A model generated the notes under the pieces. That model did no database searches, had not been told where the DNA came from, and saw only the letters and a list, made by a program, of their open reading frames with translations. The position numbers were made by a program, and so were the translations under genes. From Meconema thalassinum (Eukaryota; Arthropoda; Insecta; Orthoptera; Tettigoniidae): a stretch of DNA of 64,000 bases. This document shows, one piece after another, positions 33,399-43,921 of the stretch. Each line of letters starts with the position of its first letter. The stretch's first letter is position 1. The stretch lies in contig OX336388.2 of assembly GCA_946902985.2 (NCBI GenBank), forward strand, positions 125,093,894-125,157,893, in the 5' to 3' direction.

Positions 33399-34040
33399 TT
33401 CCGATGGACTGTATAAAAATAACAGATTGACATACCAAACTGATTTTACTACTAAATGTTGCTTGTTTTATTCGTATGTCTCAAGATAATCGCCAAAACG
33501 ATTGAAATATTTGTCATATCGTTACACCAGCTTTCCAATGCTCTCGGCAAAATATTCTGCCGCCACTGAGGTGGGTACGGTCTGGACAGCCTCCTGAAGT
33601 TTTACCTTTTTGGCTAGGCGTTGCCGCCCAACCATACCGTCAATTATCAAATAAGGTCAAAATCGTTCACGACCACACTGTACCAATGTTACGATAGACT
33701 TTTACAAAGAATTCAAGTGGGAAGTTTTGGACCATCCGCCGTTTAGTCCAAACCAGCACTGAATGATTTTCACCTTTTTGTGAGAATTGAAGGTATGGTT
33801 GGGCGGCAACGCCTCGTCAAAAAGGAAAAGAACTTTAGGAGACTGTCCAGACCTACCCACCTCAGTGGCGGGAGAATATTTTGCCGAGGTCATTGGAAAC
33901 CTGATGTAGCGATACGACAAATGTTACAATCGTTTTGGCGATTATGTTGAGACATACGAATAAAACAAGCTAACATTTAGTAGTAAAATCAGTTTGGTAT
34001 GTCTATCTGTTATTTTTATTTAGTCCATCGGAACTTGAAA
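33399..34040. repeat. Inverted pair of mariner C-terminal ends
   Basis: Two arms (about 33399-33650 and 33780-34040) are reverse complements sharing a tcgccaaaacgatt/aatcgttttggcga core. The right arm on + reads a mariner C-terminus (WEVLDHPPFSP, AEVIGNLM, RYDKCYNRFGDYVET); the left arm encodes the same end on the minus strand (AEYFAESIGKLV, RYDKYFNRFGDYLET). Stops interrupt both. Confidence 0.8.
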
Positions 34041-34613
34041 AAGAAAAATAACCAGCCCTCGTTTGTACTATGCGCGCGCTTTCAATGGGATCACGACAAT
34101 TCATCCCGATCATTTTGTCCCGCGACGATTGGTCATTACAATTATTTTCGGCCCGCGACGATTGGTCATTACAATTTAGAAGTAGAAAAAGACATCATGC
34201 TGATCTTGGGACCAGTAATGCACCATTTGGAAGAGGTTTACGTGAAAGGAAGACGTCTCCCCGGACCAGGACGTCATCGGCCACCGTGTTGGGACTGTTT
34301 TGAGCGAATAATCGGCGAGTTTCCTCGTACGAGAAATACTTGCGAAGCGTGGCATCGTCGATTGAAAGTGTATATGGGTCAAAACCATCCAACCCTTTTT
34401 TGCGCCCTTGACGTCCTACGAAGAGAAATGCACGTCGTATCTCGTGAAGTCACGAAACTTGAGAGCGGGCATTCACCGAAAAAGAAGTGGCACATCTACG
34501 AAGATTTGGACAAACGCATCGCAAGAGACGCCGAAAGATACCCACAGTACCGCGATGACAATGAGGTCCTTGAATACTTAGACAGAATTGGAAACAATAT
34601 AGCTGGAAATTAA
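33999..34613 (+). pseudogene. MULE-type transposase C-terminal fragment
   Basis: The frame from about 34190 on reads LEEVYVKGRRLPGPG, FPRTRNTCEAWHRRLKVYMG, HPTLFCALDVLRREMHV and YLDRIGNNIAGN-stop, the pattern I know from the C-terminal part of insect MULE/FLYWCH-associated transposases (RTNN..EGWH, HP..W.F...L). The catalytic DDE and zinc finger are missing. Two 33-bp tandem units with gcgacgattggtcattacaa precede it and may be remnants of MULE-like ends. The upstream start at 33999 is probably not real. Confidence 0.65.
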
Positions 34614-35135
34614 TAATACAAGTTGACGTTGTAAGCCTACCTGGTGACATAAACATCCTTATAAACAATGTCAAAGTTGTAATTTTTGTCTCGCTTTTTT
34701 TTCGATGACCAATTATGACCTCACAAATATTACCCGATACAAGTCTTTACAATGACGAATTATCCTTTGGGACCAATTAGCAGGGGTCAATTGTCGTGGG
34801 ACAAGTTGCTCGTGACGAGTTGTCATGGACCCGCTTTCATTAGTACAGCAGGGGGCCATGGCGCACCACAAGCTCGGCCAAGGCCACCGCACCAGCGAAT
34901 AACAAAACTGCCGCTTGCCGTTCTTACTTTATATGAAAGACCCTGTATATTTTTTTTTTTATCACATGTAATTTTTTCGCATGTCCCAATAATTGGAATA
35001 AAACTATGTTGACCAACTGAAAAGTTGCTATACCAATGCAACATGCCGCGTGTAAGCAAATAATAATTCCTACGTTTGTCACTGGCACTTGTACCTTATT
35101 TATTCACTGAATATGTATTTGTTTCTTTTTTTCAG

Positions 35136-35272
35136 CTATTCCGAAGCAGTCCAGTGTATTTTGCTTCAAGCTGGAAGGTCATACATTCACAATCCTCGGC
35201 AGCCACTTCTGTATCAGACCGAGCGATCGCAGTTCAAAGAAGATCAAGTCTTGTATGAACCTGAATCTCTAA
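35136..35272 (+). CDS. POP4: POP4 (RNase P/MRP subunit p29), last coding exon
   Basis: Acceptor with a strong pyrimidine tract (gtttctttttttcag to 35135). Starting at codon position 2, it encodes IPKQSSVFCFKLEGHTFTI, then LGSHFCIRPSDRSSKKIK and the end MNLNL-stop (TAA at 35270). This matches the animal POP4 C-terminus, which has IPKLNCVF, YGSKFQLRSSERSAKKFK and a short hydrophobic end. Spliced to the middle exon it makes T-IPK. Together the three exons give 161 residues plus stop. Confidence 0.95.
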
Positions 35273-35547
35273 CAACTGGTGTTTCTTGACTCCCATGTTT
35301 ACCGCTTATGGGAAGTCAGTCTGGGAGGGAGGGGAGGCAAGATATGCTTTTTTGTGTTTTTGTTTTGTTTAAATGAATCTGTGAAGCTCAGTATTCTCTA
35401 TCGGTCTAATGACATTAAAACTGCTCTGAATACGAACTTTCTTGTAAAGAAAATTGATTACTTTTACTTTAAAAATAATAATTATTTAGTTATTGCAGTT
35501 CTAAGGGACGGAACAGTAAGGTCATCTGCCCAACAGTAAGGTCATCT

Positions 35548-35697
35548 TCTTCTTCTTTGGGTGCCATCTCCTCTCAGGAGGTTGGCAACCATCGTAGAGA
35601 CTCTTGCTTTAGATGATGCAGCACGAAACAGCTCAATAGTGGAACAATTGAACCAAGTTTTCAGATTATCGATCCAAGAAATGCGTCTTCTTCCTGA
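35548..35697 (-). mobile_element. RTE-like 3' end in the POP4 3'UTR
   Basis: Minus strand encodes GRRRISWIDNLKTWF, ELFRAASSKARVSTMVANLL and RGDGTQRRR, the extreme C-terminus of an RTE-like element with a (GAA)n tail. A 10-bp TSD aaggtcatct lies at 35538-35547 and 35698-35707; a third copy at 35518-35527 is a small tandem duplication. Only 150 bp were copied. Confidence 0.85.
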
Positions 35698-35846
35698 AAG
35701 GTCATCTACCCCTTAAAATATATATATATTTTCAATACTGTTTAGTATAGAAACTTAGGAATTCCTTTTTTTTCTTTTCGTAGAGGAAATTCTATTTTGT
35801 ATATTGGTATCACTGTGATGACAATAATGGCATGATCAGAAGTGTA

Positions 35847-35852
35847 AATAAA
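35847..35852 (+). terminator. Probable POP4 poly(A) signal
   Basis: AATAAA 575 bases after the POP4 stop, followed by a GT-rich stretch (gtgtacatgtgtttgttgt) suited to a downstream element. An earlier ATTAAA is at 35414. Confidence 0.6.
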
Positions 35853-35994
35853 GTGTACATGTGTTTGTTGTAACAGTAAATAGCATATTGGCCACCCACG
35901 TCAGGACTTGAATCACCACTGGTTATAAAGTTCAGAAAAATATAATTTTTCTGTACATTTTACATATTTCCCCAGAAACTGTTGTTGATTCTTT

Positions 35995-36072
35995 TAGGAG
36001 CTTGGCAACATCGTGGTCTTGTAGCCCCATGTATTTAGGTGTGTGTAGAATTTTGTCTCATAACCTGAACAG
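35995..36072 (-). mobile_element. SINE-C tail fragment
   Basis: Carries the tgtagccccatgtattt and gtgtgtagaatt module of the SINE-C tail, in the same orientation as 29388-29885. Confidence 0.55.
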
Positions 36073-36154
36073 TGACAAGAAGAGAGGAGAGTAAACTTAA
36101 GGCCAGTGAAATGAAGTTCTTACGAAGTATGATAGGAAAAAGAAGATGAGATAA

Positions 36155-36720
36155 AGTGAGAATTATTTAATTTTTCTTTTATTTATTAATCAAAGCACAA
36201 ACTACAGCTATGAGAGCCCTTCATGCTTGTACAAATAACAACCAAAGAACAAAAGTAAAATATAAAATAAAATTTAACAAATCTCCAAACAAAACAAGTC
36301 CAGATTAAGAGCTGGTAGAATGTCCTTGTTCGTAGCAGTGTCGTCAATGGCCAAATATGACGGTTTTAAATAATGTTTAAGTTCTTGTTCACCTGCTTCA
36401 GGAAGGTCCTCTTGTTTGTGGATATGTCCAGCTCGCATTTACTTGCAAAGCTATTGTACAGGGATGATATGCGGTGTTGGAAGGATCTTTGGACTATGGA
36501 ATGCTTAGAGTGTGGAATGTGGGGAATATCTTTGAGCCTGGTAGAATGGGAAGGGGCTCTTAGTTTGAAAAGTGACAGCAGGTGGTCCGAACGGTAATGG
36601 CCATTTAAAATAGAATGTCGTCGTCGGCTTTAACTCGTTTCCGAGTATAGATCTCCTTCCAGAACAGTCTAATATAATCTTAAGGTTGAGGTCTGTGGGC
36701 ATGTTTGCGGTGACTGACAG
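36155..36720 (-). pseudogene. Jockey-like 3' end
   Basis: Minus strand gives a decayed jockey C-terminus over mixed frames (YRSDHLLSLFKLRAPSHS, HSKHSIVQRSFQHRI, LYNSFASKCELDIS) followed by a 3'UTR ending attaataaataaaag. 5' truncated. Confidence 0.65.
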
Positions 36721-36779
36721 CCCGATGCGTGCATGTAAACAACGCTCTTAGATTTCTACGTTCGTTGCCAAGAGCCGAC

Positions 36780-37022
36780 TTTGGTGGCGTCTAGTAGCTA
36801 AGTTCTGAACTTGGCCTAGTAAACTTAGTCGTTGACGGTGGCAGCAAAAGTAGTAACTATTTGAAAAATGCTAAGTTGCAGTACTTAAATTAAAAAACAG
36901 ATAACACACACTAATACAGTCATCACAATTAACACCGGTTATCAGACAGATTCTACACACACCCAAAGTACACGGGGCTACATGACCGCGTTGTCGCAGC
37001 CCCTAAACTTAAGAACCAACCA
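36780..37022 (+). mobile_element. SINE-C, 5'-truncated
   Basis: + strand copy of the SINE-C body and tail (ggttatcagacagattctac, ggctacatgaccgcgttgtc, aagaaccaaccaacc end). Confidence 0.8.
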
Positions 37023-37671
37023 ACCTTGGATATTCAAGTAGAAATTATAGTTTTTTGTAATTTTATAGTCCATATAATTCCATATTTCTATAAAAATAAC
37101 TAAATATATATGTACATATTTCATTAATTATTTGTACATATATAAATCCATTCCCTGATGATGAACCAGTGTAACTGTGATGTGTCTATTTTATACTCTG
37201 TATACCAATAATGAACACTGACGTCCGTCGAAGCTAGCACGTGGGAAAATGCTGCGTTGCCACTGAGACAGGTCAGGACTCATAACTCGGGACCGGATTT
37301 TTTGAAAATGCATAAGTGCATATGCAAATGCATATTTTAAGGGTTTATTGGATTTTTTGCATATTCTGAACATAACAGCATATTTTAGCATAATACAGTT
37401 GAAGTTAAACAAAATGGGTTTGGCCTGCATGTTGGACATCCCTTGTAAGCAATTTTCTGAGCAACAGATTAGTAACTAATACGGTATTTTATGCAAGCAT
37501 GCTGCCTGGTTATTTCAAGAAGGGAATAGGGTGGGACATTCCTTTCACCATCTGGGCAGTATCCTTGTAAGGAACTTTCTGAGAAACAGCCAGTAGCGCG
37601 AGGTTAGTTTTGTGAGGAGTTCCTTCAGTTATTGTGTTACTTTATTCTTAGTCTGCATGTCCTTAACTCAA

Positions 37672-38124
37672 AATGCCTAAAGAGAAGAGCAGCAGAAAGT
37701 ATTTATTAAAACAGTGGGAGTCAGGTAATAGTGCCGGCCCCATGGTGTTGGGGTAGCGCGCCTGCCTATCAGCCAGAGGCCCCGGGTTCGATTCCCGGCT
37801 CCGTCAGGGATTTTTAAAACTGACGTGAGAGTTGGAACAGGGTGCACTCAGCCTCGTGACGACAATTGAGTAGTTATCTGACAGTGAGGCAGCGCCCCAA
37901 TCACGAAAACCATGATTAACGGCCGAGAGGACCCGATGCGCTGATCACGCGTCACTCCAATATCTGCAGGCCAAATGGCTGGGCAGCGGTCGCTTGGTCG
38001 GCCTAGGCTGTATGTATAGTGCCAGGGGTTTACTTTTTTTTTTTTTGTCAGGTAATAGTGATTATTCAACTGATGGCTAGGGACCAGACATTTATGCACT
38101 GAAAACTATTAAAATAGACTTAAT
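37672..38124 (+). pseudogene. Short transposase-like ORF interrupted by SINE-B
   Basis: Begins MPKEKSSRKYLLKQWESGNS at 37672 and, after removal of the SINE and one TSD copy, continues DYSTDG then a stop and ALKTIKID. A basic start of this type resembles the N-terminus of some insect transposases, but I cannot name the family. The block gacatttatgcactgaaaa at 38088 recurs inverted at about 41270, suggesting one element whose ends lie near 37270 and 41310. Confidence 0.4.
37734..38046 (+). mobile_element. SINE-B, complete, with 14-bp TSD
   Basis: tRNA-derived head with A-box region gggtagcgcgcctgcc and B-box gggttcgattcccggctc. A perfect TSD gtcaggtaatagtg flanks it (37720-37733 and 38047-38060). 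The 3' end is a T run, not an A run (38031-38046), unusual for a SINE. The intact TSD suggests a young insertion. Confidence 0.92.
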
Positions 38125-38289
38125 TTGTCTCCAGAAACATTGAAAAACTTGCAGTGAATGATACACGTATGAAGTGAGTGAATAAGATTGGCTTATTGTT
38201 AAGTGCATATTTTTCAATTCTTTATTATTATTATTATTATTATTATTAATTTTGATTGGTCACATTGGACCACTTGAGTCGTTCCACAA

Positions 38290-38868
38290 TCACTTCTTCT
38301 TTGAAGGTAGTACTGCTTGGTTCTTGTGCTCTTTCCAGTACTTTTTCATTCTTTCAGATCGGGATTTCCTCAACTCATCTGAAATCTCCATAGGCTTTCT
38401 ATGTGTCAATTCTGCAGAAAATTTGTGAGTTTTAAGAATGGTGCTAATTTTATTTTTCTCCTCGGCATCTGTTATCTTGAGTCCAACTGCTTTGAGATCT
38501 TGTTGGATTTCTTGGATCCATTTTCTTCCAGTTTTCTTTCCTAGATTTCTCATCACCAGTTGGCGTACAATTCTGTTTTCTGGAAGCCGTAAGATATGAA
38601 AAAAATATGAAATTATTTTCTTCTTCATTGTGCTGGTGATTGGATCAATCTCACGATAGACAGTTTCATTTGGGAGAATCCTCCAGACTCCCTCAACCTG
38701 ATACTTTTTATTTATGCACGTTCTAATGATTCTTCTTTCCGTTTTGCGGAGCTGATCAGTTCTTTGTTCATTTTTAATTTGGAACAGTGTTTCACAAGCA
38801 TAAGTGGCTTCTGGGAGAGTTACAGTTTTATAATGTTGGATCTTAGTAGCTATTGATAGGCATTTTTA
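38290..38868 (-). pseudogene. C-terminal part of the RTE-like RT
   Basis: The lower part (38628-38290) is open: FHILRLPENRIVRQLVM, GRKWIQEIQQDLKAVGLKI and RSERMKKYWKEHKNQAVLP. The upstream part has stops but recognisable TERRIIRTCINKKY-like and LPETVYREIDPITS-like text. Homologous to the intact C-terminus at 31894. Confidence 0.75.
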
Positions 38869-38936
38869 GCCTACTTTCGATTTTTGCAAAAAATGAAAGT
38901 AGACTTATGAGATCAACACAGGGCGAAAAAAGTCTG

Positions 38937-39020
38937 TCTGTGTGTGTGTGTGAGTCTGTGTGTGTGTGTGTATGTGTGTGTGTGTGAGTCTGTGTCTGTG
39001 TGTGTGTGAGTGTGTGTACT
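38937..39020. repeat. (TG)n microsatellite
   Basis: Dinucleotide tract with occasional interruptions such as tgagtctg. Confidence 0.9.
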
Positions 39021-40447
39021 CTGAATGTCTGTCCCCCCCCTATCAATTCGAACACGGTGAATGCGAATTGAACGAAATTTGGTACAAAGGTAGCACTAGC
39101 AAAGGACACCTCAGTGTCATGTTTTATATCGCCGCCATCTTTACTAAAACTGAATGGCGGCCACTCAAACGTTCAAAACGTAAAATCAAATAACGAATAA
39201 CCAAATCATCCGATCTCTACCAAATTTGGTAACAACATACCTTCGTATAGGATGAGTCTTGTGACCAAACTACAAGGTCGTCCGCCATACCATTTCAGGA
39301 TGGCGGCCGTGCGAATTATGCAAACTTTATAATCCATATCATGAGACCCACCAGTTCCGATTATCGAGCCGAGAATCGTTTTAACTGTTCTAAAGGAAGA
39401 GGCACGTTCGAAATTAAAAGTTTATTTTGTAATACTATAGTGCAGACGTGATTTTAAAAAGCTGAGCCGATTCAGTAATAAGACAAGATGGCAGCGGATA
39501 TCTTGTGCCTGACTTATATTTCACTAATTTGAGTATTGCATGCAATATAGCGTACTGATACAAAATAAATAAACTTTGTATGAAATGCTTTATATATAAA
39601 GAATATACTCCAGTGATGAAATCGTTTAGTATAAATCATTATTTGCTAACAAGTTCTATGTAAGTCATTTTATATAGAACAATATTCGTTGACACAATTA
39701 GCTCAGTGGTAGAGCGTTAGCCTATCGCTCAAATGCCTATGGTTCAAACCCGATCAGAGCTAGCTTTTTTGCTTGAAATGTTATATGTTTATTGTTTTGT
39801 AATGACTCAGATGTTTTAAAATTAAGCGTTATATTGTGCATATTATGGTGTAAAATATATATTTAATTAAAACATAATTCGCCAGCAGATTTACTCGAGA
39901 CATCTAGCTGCCAAAAAGGTAACTGCACGTCGACCTACTTATTAACTTCCAGATTTTATTGAAAAGTTTCTTCTTCTGGCCGCTAGATTGCACTCGCTCT
40001 GTTAGGATTATATTGTTCGATATTTCACCACTAGATGTCACGACTAGTCTACGTGGGGCTCCATTGATTACTATACCATTGGCATTCTATGCGCATCGAA
40101 TTTGAAGAATGACAAGATGATACTACGATACATTTTTACTTTTTATTTTAAAGGGTTTGTAACAGCCTATTGTGCGTTATTTGAAAATGTTAATTGAAGT
40201 AAAGAACAAAACGATTTCACATAGTATCTGAACTCTACCGTTGGTGCTAGTTCAGGATATTAATTAATACTTTTATTTCAGCCAAATAGCAATCGAAAAT
40301 ATCCACGTAGTTGGTATACACACGTCTCTGTAGGGTCATGGAAAGATTCGTTAATTCAATTAGGGTTGTGAAAGTCATACGCAGCCAGACGTGTAAAGAC
40401 ATGCCTCAACTCAAAGTTGGATGTTGCCCGCGTCAGGCCGATTATGT

Positions 40448-40690
40448 AATAATAATAATAATAATAATAATATTGGTTTTACGTCCCTTTTAACTACTGT
40501 TGCTTTTAGAGACGCCGGGGTGCCAGAATTTTGTCCCGAAGGGGATCTTTAACGTGCCAGTAAATCTACTAACACGGCTCCCTCGCATTTGTGCACCCTC
40601 AAATGCCAGCTGACTGCGCCAGGATACGAACCTGAAACATACGGTCCAGCAAGCGAGAACGTTACCGCTGAGCCACGCCGCCAGTCCGGT
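40448..40690 (-). mobile_element. SINE-E with (TTA)n tail
   Basis: tRNA-derived head at the right end (complement has ggcgtggctcagcggtaacg and B box caggttcgtatcctgg). The body has gagggagccgtgttagtaga, ttaaagatccccttcggg and a (tta)n tail at 40448-40474. TSD cgattatgt at 40439-40447 and 40691-40699. Confidence 0.88.
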
Positions 40691-41534
40691 CGATTATGTC
40701 TCCAGATCCATAACATTCTTTAGATACTTCTTATCTTTCTTTCTTCAATGATGGTAGCAGTTTTTATCTAGGTTGTGGCGTTTGGTAGAGGTAAATCGTT
40801 TCTAAGGTCTTCAACAAAGAATAGTTCTATTATACTCTTTGATAATAACAACAAGTTATAACTATACTCATACATTTAGGAGAAAGTAGGCTATATGTTC
40901 TTTACTGAACATCTTGTTTATTATATGTTGACCAGGTTAGAGATTGTACCTTTTTCATTTTATTTGTTCTATTTGTCCAAGTTACTTTTACGTTTAGGTT
41001 ATGTGTTATAATTTCTCCAAGATACTTAAATTGAGGAACTAGGTTAATTTTATGATCATTTATGTGGACTTCATTTATATCTAAGGGTTTCATAGGCATG
41101 ATCTCAGTTTTTTTTTTCAAAGGATATCTGTAATCTTCCCTTGAGCAATTTCTTGGAGACTAGTGATCTGAGTACAAACCTCTTCCTTGTCTAGTGCTAA
41201 AAGATTTTCAATTCTTTAATGCATATTTTCTACATTCTTAATGCATATACGCATGCATATTTTAATCGTTTTCAGTGCATAAATGTCCGGTTCCTACTCA
41301 TTAGAGGCTAGCAGGAAGAGACAAATACTGGGGAAGTTAGCCCCCCTGCCTGGTGGTCTAATGACTGTTACTAAACAAGGCACAGTAAGAACACTGCGTC
41401 AAACCATGTGCTCACTGCTGTATCTGCATACATTGCAACACTGCTCGTTGTTGCCATGGAAACAGTTACTCCCACGTCTCCACCCCACACTTCACCCTTC
41501 AAGTGGATGACAGCCATCACCGTTCACCTTTCGT

Positions 41535-41935
41535 AAATCAGAGTATAATAATAATAATATCGTATGGCCTCGGGTGCCTGGTGCAAGCTTTGTTAATTGA
41601 CACCCAGAGGGTAGCTTGCATGTCGAATTTCGTCGTTCCTTTGAACGCTATGCAAGTCAAGGAGGTTAGATATCTTAACTCCTTGACACTACAGCACTTT
41701 CAAGTAGAGAATGGAGGAAATTTGTGTTGGCGGAAAATCCCGAGATTAATTTTGCCATTGAACACGGCCTACTGAATTCAAATGGGTTCTTTAAAATGCC
41801 AACAACGTATGACATGAGTGTCGTGATTTTTGTCGCCTTACAAAAAAAAAAAAAACACTTACCACGGCCAGGAGCGAACCTGCAATCTTGGGGTTGGTAG
41901 TCCGACACTGTAACCACTCATCAGAGTACAGAGTG
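41535..41935 (-). mobile_element. SINE-D, uninterrupted copy
   Basis: Head at the right end (complement has gagtggttacagtgtcgg and gcaggttcgctcctggcc), an internal A run (41840-41853 on +), then the body gaattcagtaggccgtgttc and gtcaaggagttaagatatct, and tail gaggccatacgatatta with (tta)n. It is the reference for the split copy at 31634-33020. Confidence 0.85.
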
Positions 41936-42104
41936 TGCACTTGCAATTAAGGTAGGAACCAGCCGAGGCCTTCAGAGTTCAGTGGAGGTATTTTGTGAGA
42001 TCGGCACGGGATCTTCGTGTCCCATAAAAGCCTTCGTTATGAGTGCGAGTGTGTGTATTGTTCTTAAGAACCGGTTTCAGTCATATGACGACCTCCATCA
42101 GCAA

Positions 42105-42610
42105 TGTTGGTTGGTTCCTTAGTTTAGGGGCTGCGACAACGCGGTCATGTAGCCCCGTGTACTTTGGGTGTGTGTGTAGATCTGTCTGATAACAGGTGTT
42201 CATTGTGATGGCTGTATTAGTGTGTGATATCTGTAATTCAGGTAAGGACTGCAGACCATCAATTTCAAGTAGCACCTACTTTTGCTGCCAAATGCTACCA
42301 TCCACGACATCTAGCTTGCAGACTTGGCTACTAGATGCCATCGCAGTTAGCACCTAGCGGCGAACTTTGGAACTAATATAGCGTTATCAATTCTAACCTA
42401 CAAAATTTGGCTTCACACAAGTGTAGTTAGTGGAAGGTTCTCTTTCATGCCATAAATCTATGACATGGGACCACCGGCTTTACTTCCCCTCCCCTCCAAA
42501 GGAAGGCATACTGAGGGATTTTTAACGCCCTTAAAAAATCCGACAACTTCGGCTGGGTTTGAACCCGCGACCTTGGGCATAGCAGCTCAGCATGCTACCA
42601 ACTACACCTC
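42105..42610 (-). mobile_element. SINE-C, near full length
   Basis: Same layout as 29388-29885, with B box ggtcgcgggttcaaaccc (complement). It sits between two 45-bp direct repeats (about 42064 and 42650, both with gtttc(a/g)gtca..catcagcaat) that look older than the SINE. Confidence 0.85.
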
Positions 42611-42767
42611 AATTAAGATACCTCAAGTCGATTAATATTAACATTGTTCGAAAGAACGGGTTTCGGTCACTTTATGACCCATCAGCAATATAGGAATGAG
42701 TATTTTAAAAAGAAAACAAGTATGAAGTTGGAAGTCAATGAAATTACATGATAGAGCTAAAACATAA

Positions 42768-42822
42768 TAATAATGTTACTGGTCTTACGTCCCTTTTTAA
42801 CTAGTGGCAATTAAAAGAACCT
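42768..42822 (-). mobile_element. SINE-E 3' tail fragment
   Basis: Has aataataatgttactggtct followed by tacgtccctttttaacta, matching the 3' 50 bases of SINE-E at 40448. Confidence 0.6.
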
Positions 42823-42829
42823 TCCACTA

Positions 42830-43087
42830 ACTACACTCATGTGAAGTTAAAATTTGTCGGTTAGATTTGATAATGCCATATTAGTTCCAACGTTCGCCAC
42901 CAGGTGCTGATTGCGATGGCATCTAGTAGGCAAGTTCACAGCTAGGTGTCATGGATGGTAGCAAAAGGAACTACAACTTGCAGTCCTTACCTGTATTACA
43001 GATAACACCAGTTATCAGACAAATTCTACACACACCCAAAGTACACGGGGCTACATGACCGCATTGTCTCAGCCCCTAAACTAAGCA
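42830..43087 (+). mobile_element. SINE-C, 5'-truncated
   Basis: + strand body and tail of SINE-C (gcgatggcatctagtagg, ggttatcagacaaattctac, gggctacatgaccgcattg, ccctaaactaagcaacaa end). Confidence 0.8.
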
Positions 43088-43196
43088 ACAAAGGTATCTT
43101 CTCATTATTGCTCAAACTTTGTCAATAAGGGTCATTTTCAAGACATGGTTATTTTCTTGTCTCGACATACTGTAATTTCTCATGTTTTAACTTGGG

Positions 43197-43545
43197 CATC
43201 ATCATCATCATCATATTCCAACTCCAGTTGCTGGGTGCTGGTAACGAGCCCTCGCCACCTTTTCCTGTCCATGAATAGTCGGTATTCATGGGTCCTTCTC
43301 CTTCTAGATCATCCTTGATTTGGTCCAACCATTTCTTCTTTGGTCTTTCTACTGGTCTTTTTCCTGGGATAATCTTGTTGAAATAAGCTCTTCGTGTCGC
43401 CTCATCTCCCATTCTTTGAAGATGCCCATACCATCCTAATCGTTACCTCTGCAAATATTTTGTAGCACTGATATCTATGCCAGCCTCTGCCCTGTTAGTT
43501 TCGTTCCTTACTACCCGTAAGTGATGATATTCTCAGTTTTGAAGA
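43197..43545 (-). pseudogene. RTE-like extreme C-terminus
   Basis: Minus strand reads RLGWYGHLQRMGDEATRRAY-like text, then PGKRPVERPKKKWLDQIKDD and TGKGGEGSLPAPSNWSWN, followed by a (ATG)n tail at 43197-43215. A short 5'-truncated copy. Confidence 0.75.
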
Positions 43546-43921
43546 GTATGAAGCATTTATTACATCCTATAATACAGTCCTGTGTTATGAAGTAGCAGTG
43601 CCATCATTTCTGTTCTATATTTTGGAGGCTTTTGAATGGCTGGAAGTTAAGTACTCTGGAATAATTATTTTAAAAAGGTTCAAAGTGGTGAATATTTCAC
43701 AATGTAACTCTCCCTGCAATAAATTTGTATATATTATGGTACTTTAATTTCTTCTGTATTTCTTTGACAAGTCCTAATTTGTACATATTGAATTGCTAAT
43801 TAAGTTTTTTTTTCCACTTTTCAGTAGAATATAATTTTTTACGTTAGTGGTAGTACTTGATTCGGTCTAAAGACCTTCCTCAGCTACACTGTAGTAATAT
43901 TTTGCTCATTATTACAACATA

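Larger units (their letters stand above)
33218..34945. mobile_element. TA-flanked TIR element carrying mariner and MULE pieces
   Basis: 1728 bp with long terminal inverted repeats of about 110 bp (about 93 percent identical), opening cagggtctttcatataaagt, flanked by TA (33216-33217 and 34946-34947). Inside are an inverted pair of mariner C-terminal segments and a MULE-type transposase fragment. No complete transposase. The contents are unlike its ends, so it is a composite. Confidence 0.85.
38869..40891. mobile_element. TA-flanked element in the RTE-like copy
   Basis: Begins gcctactttcgatttttgc and ends gagaaagtaggc (short 10-bp inverted ends), flanked by TA (38867-38868 and 40892-40893). 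Inside: a (TG)n tract, repeated atggcggcc words, gaacgaaatttggtac, a tRNA-like stretch and SINE-E. No transposase. The class is uncertain because the gaacgaaatttggta motif is also common in Helitrons. Confidence 0.6.
38225..41204 (-). mobile_element. RTE-like copy with 14-bp TSD, split by a TIR element
   Basis: A perfect 14-bp TSD ttttcaattcttta lies at 38211-38224 and 41205-41218. The minus strand runs from 41204 (EEVCTQITSLQEIAQG, EIMPMKPLDINEVHINDHK, FKYLGEIITHNL) across the insert at 38869-40891 to LPEATYACETLFQ-like and RMKKYWKEHK regions, ending in an (ATT)n tail at 38225-38249. Same family as 31856-32851. 5' truncated after the FADD region. Confidence 0.85.

Noticed and set aside
39690..39765. 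tRNA-like stretch with tagctcagtggtagagc and ggttcaaacc
   Set aside because: The A and B boxes are good and a T run follows, but no acceptor stem can be paired and the anticodon and T stems are poor. Probably a SINE head or tRNA pseudogene, not a tRNA gene.
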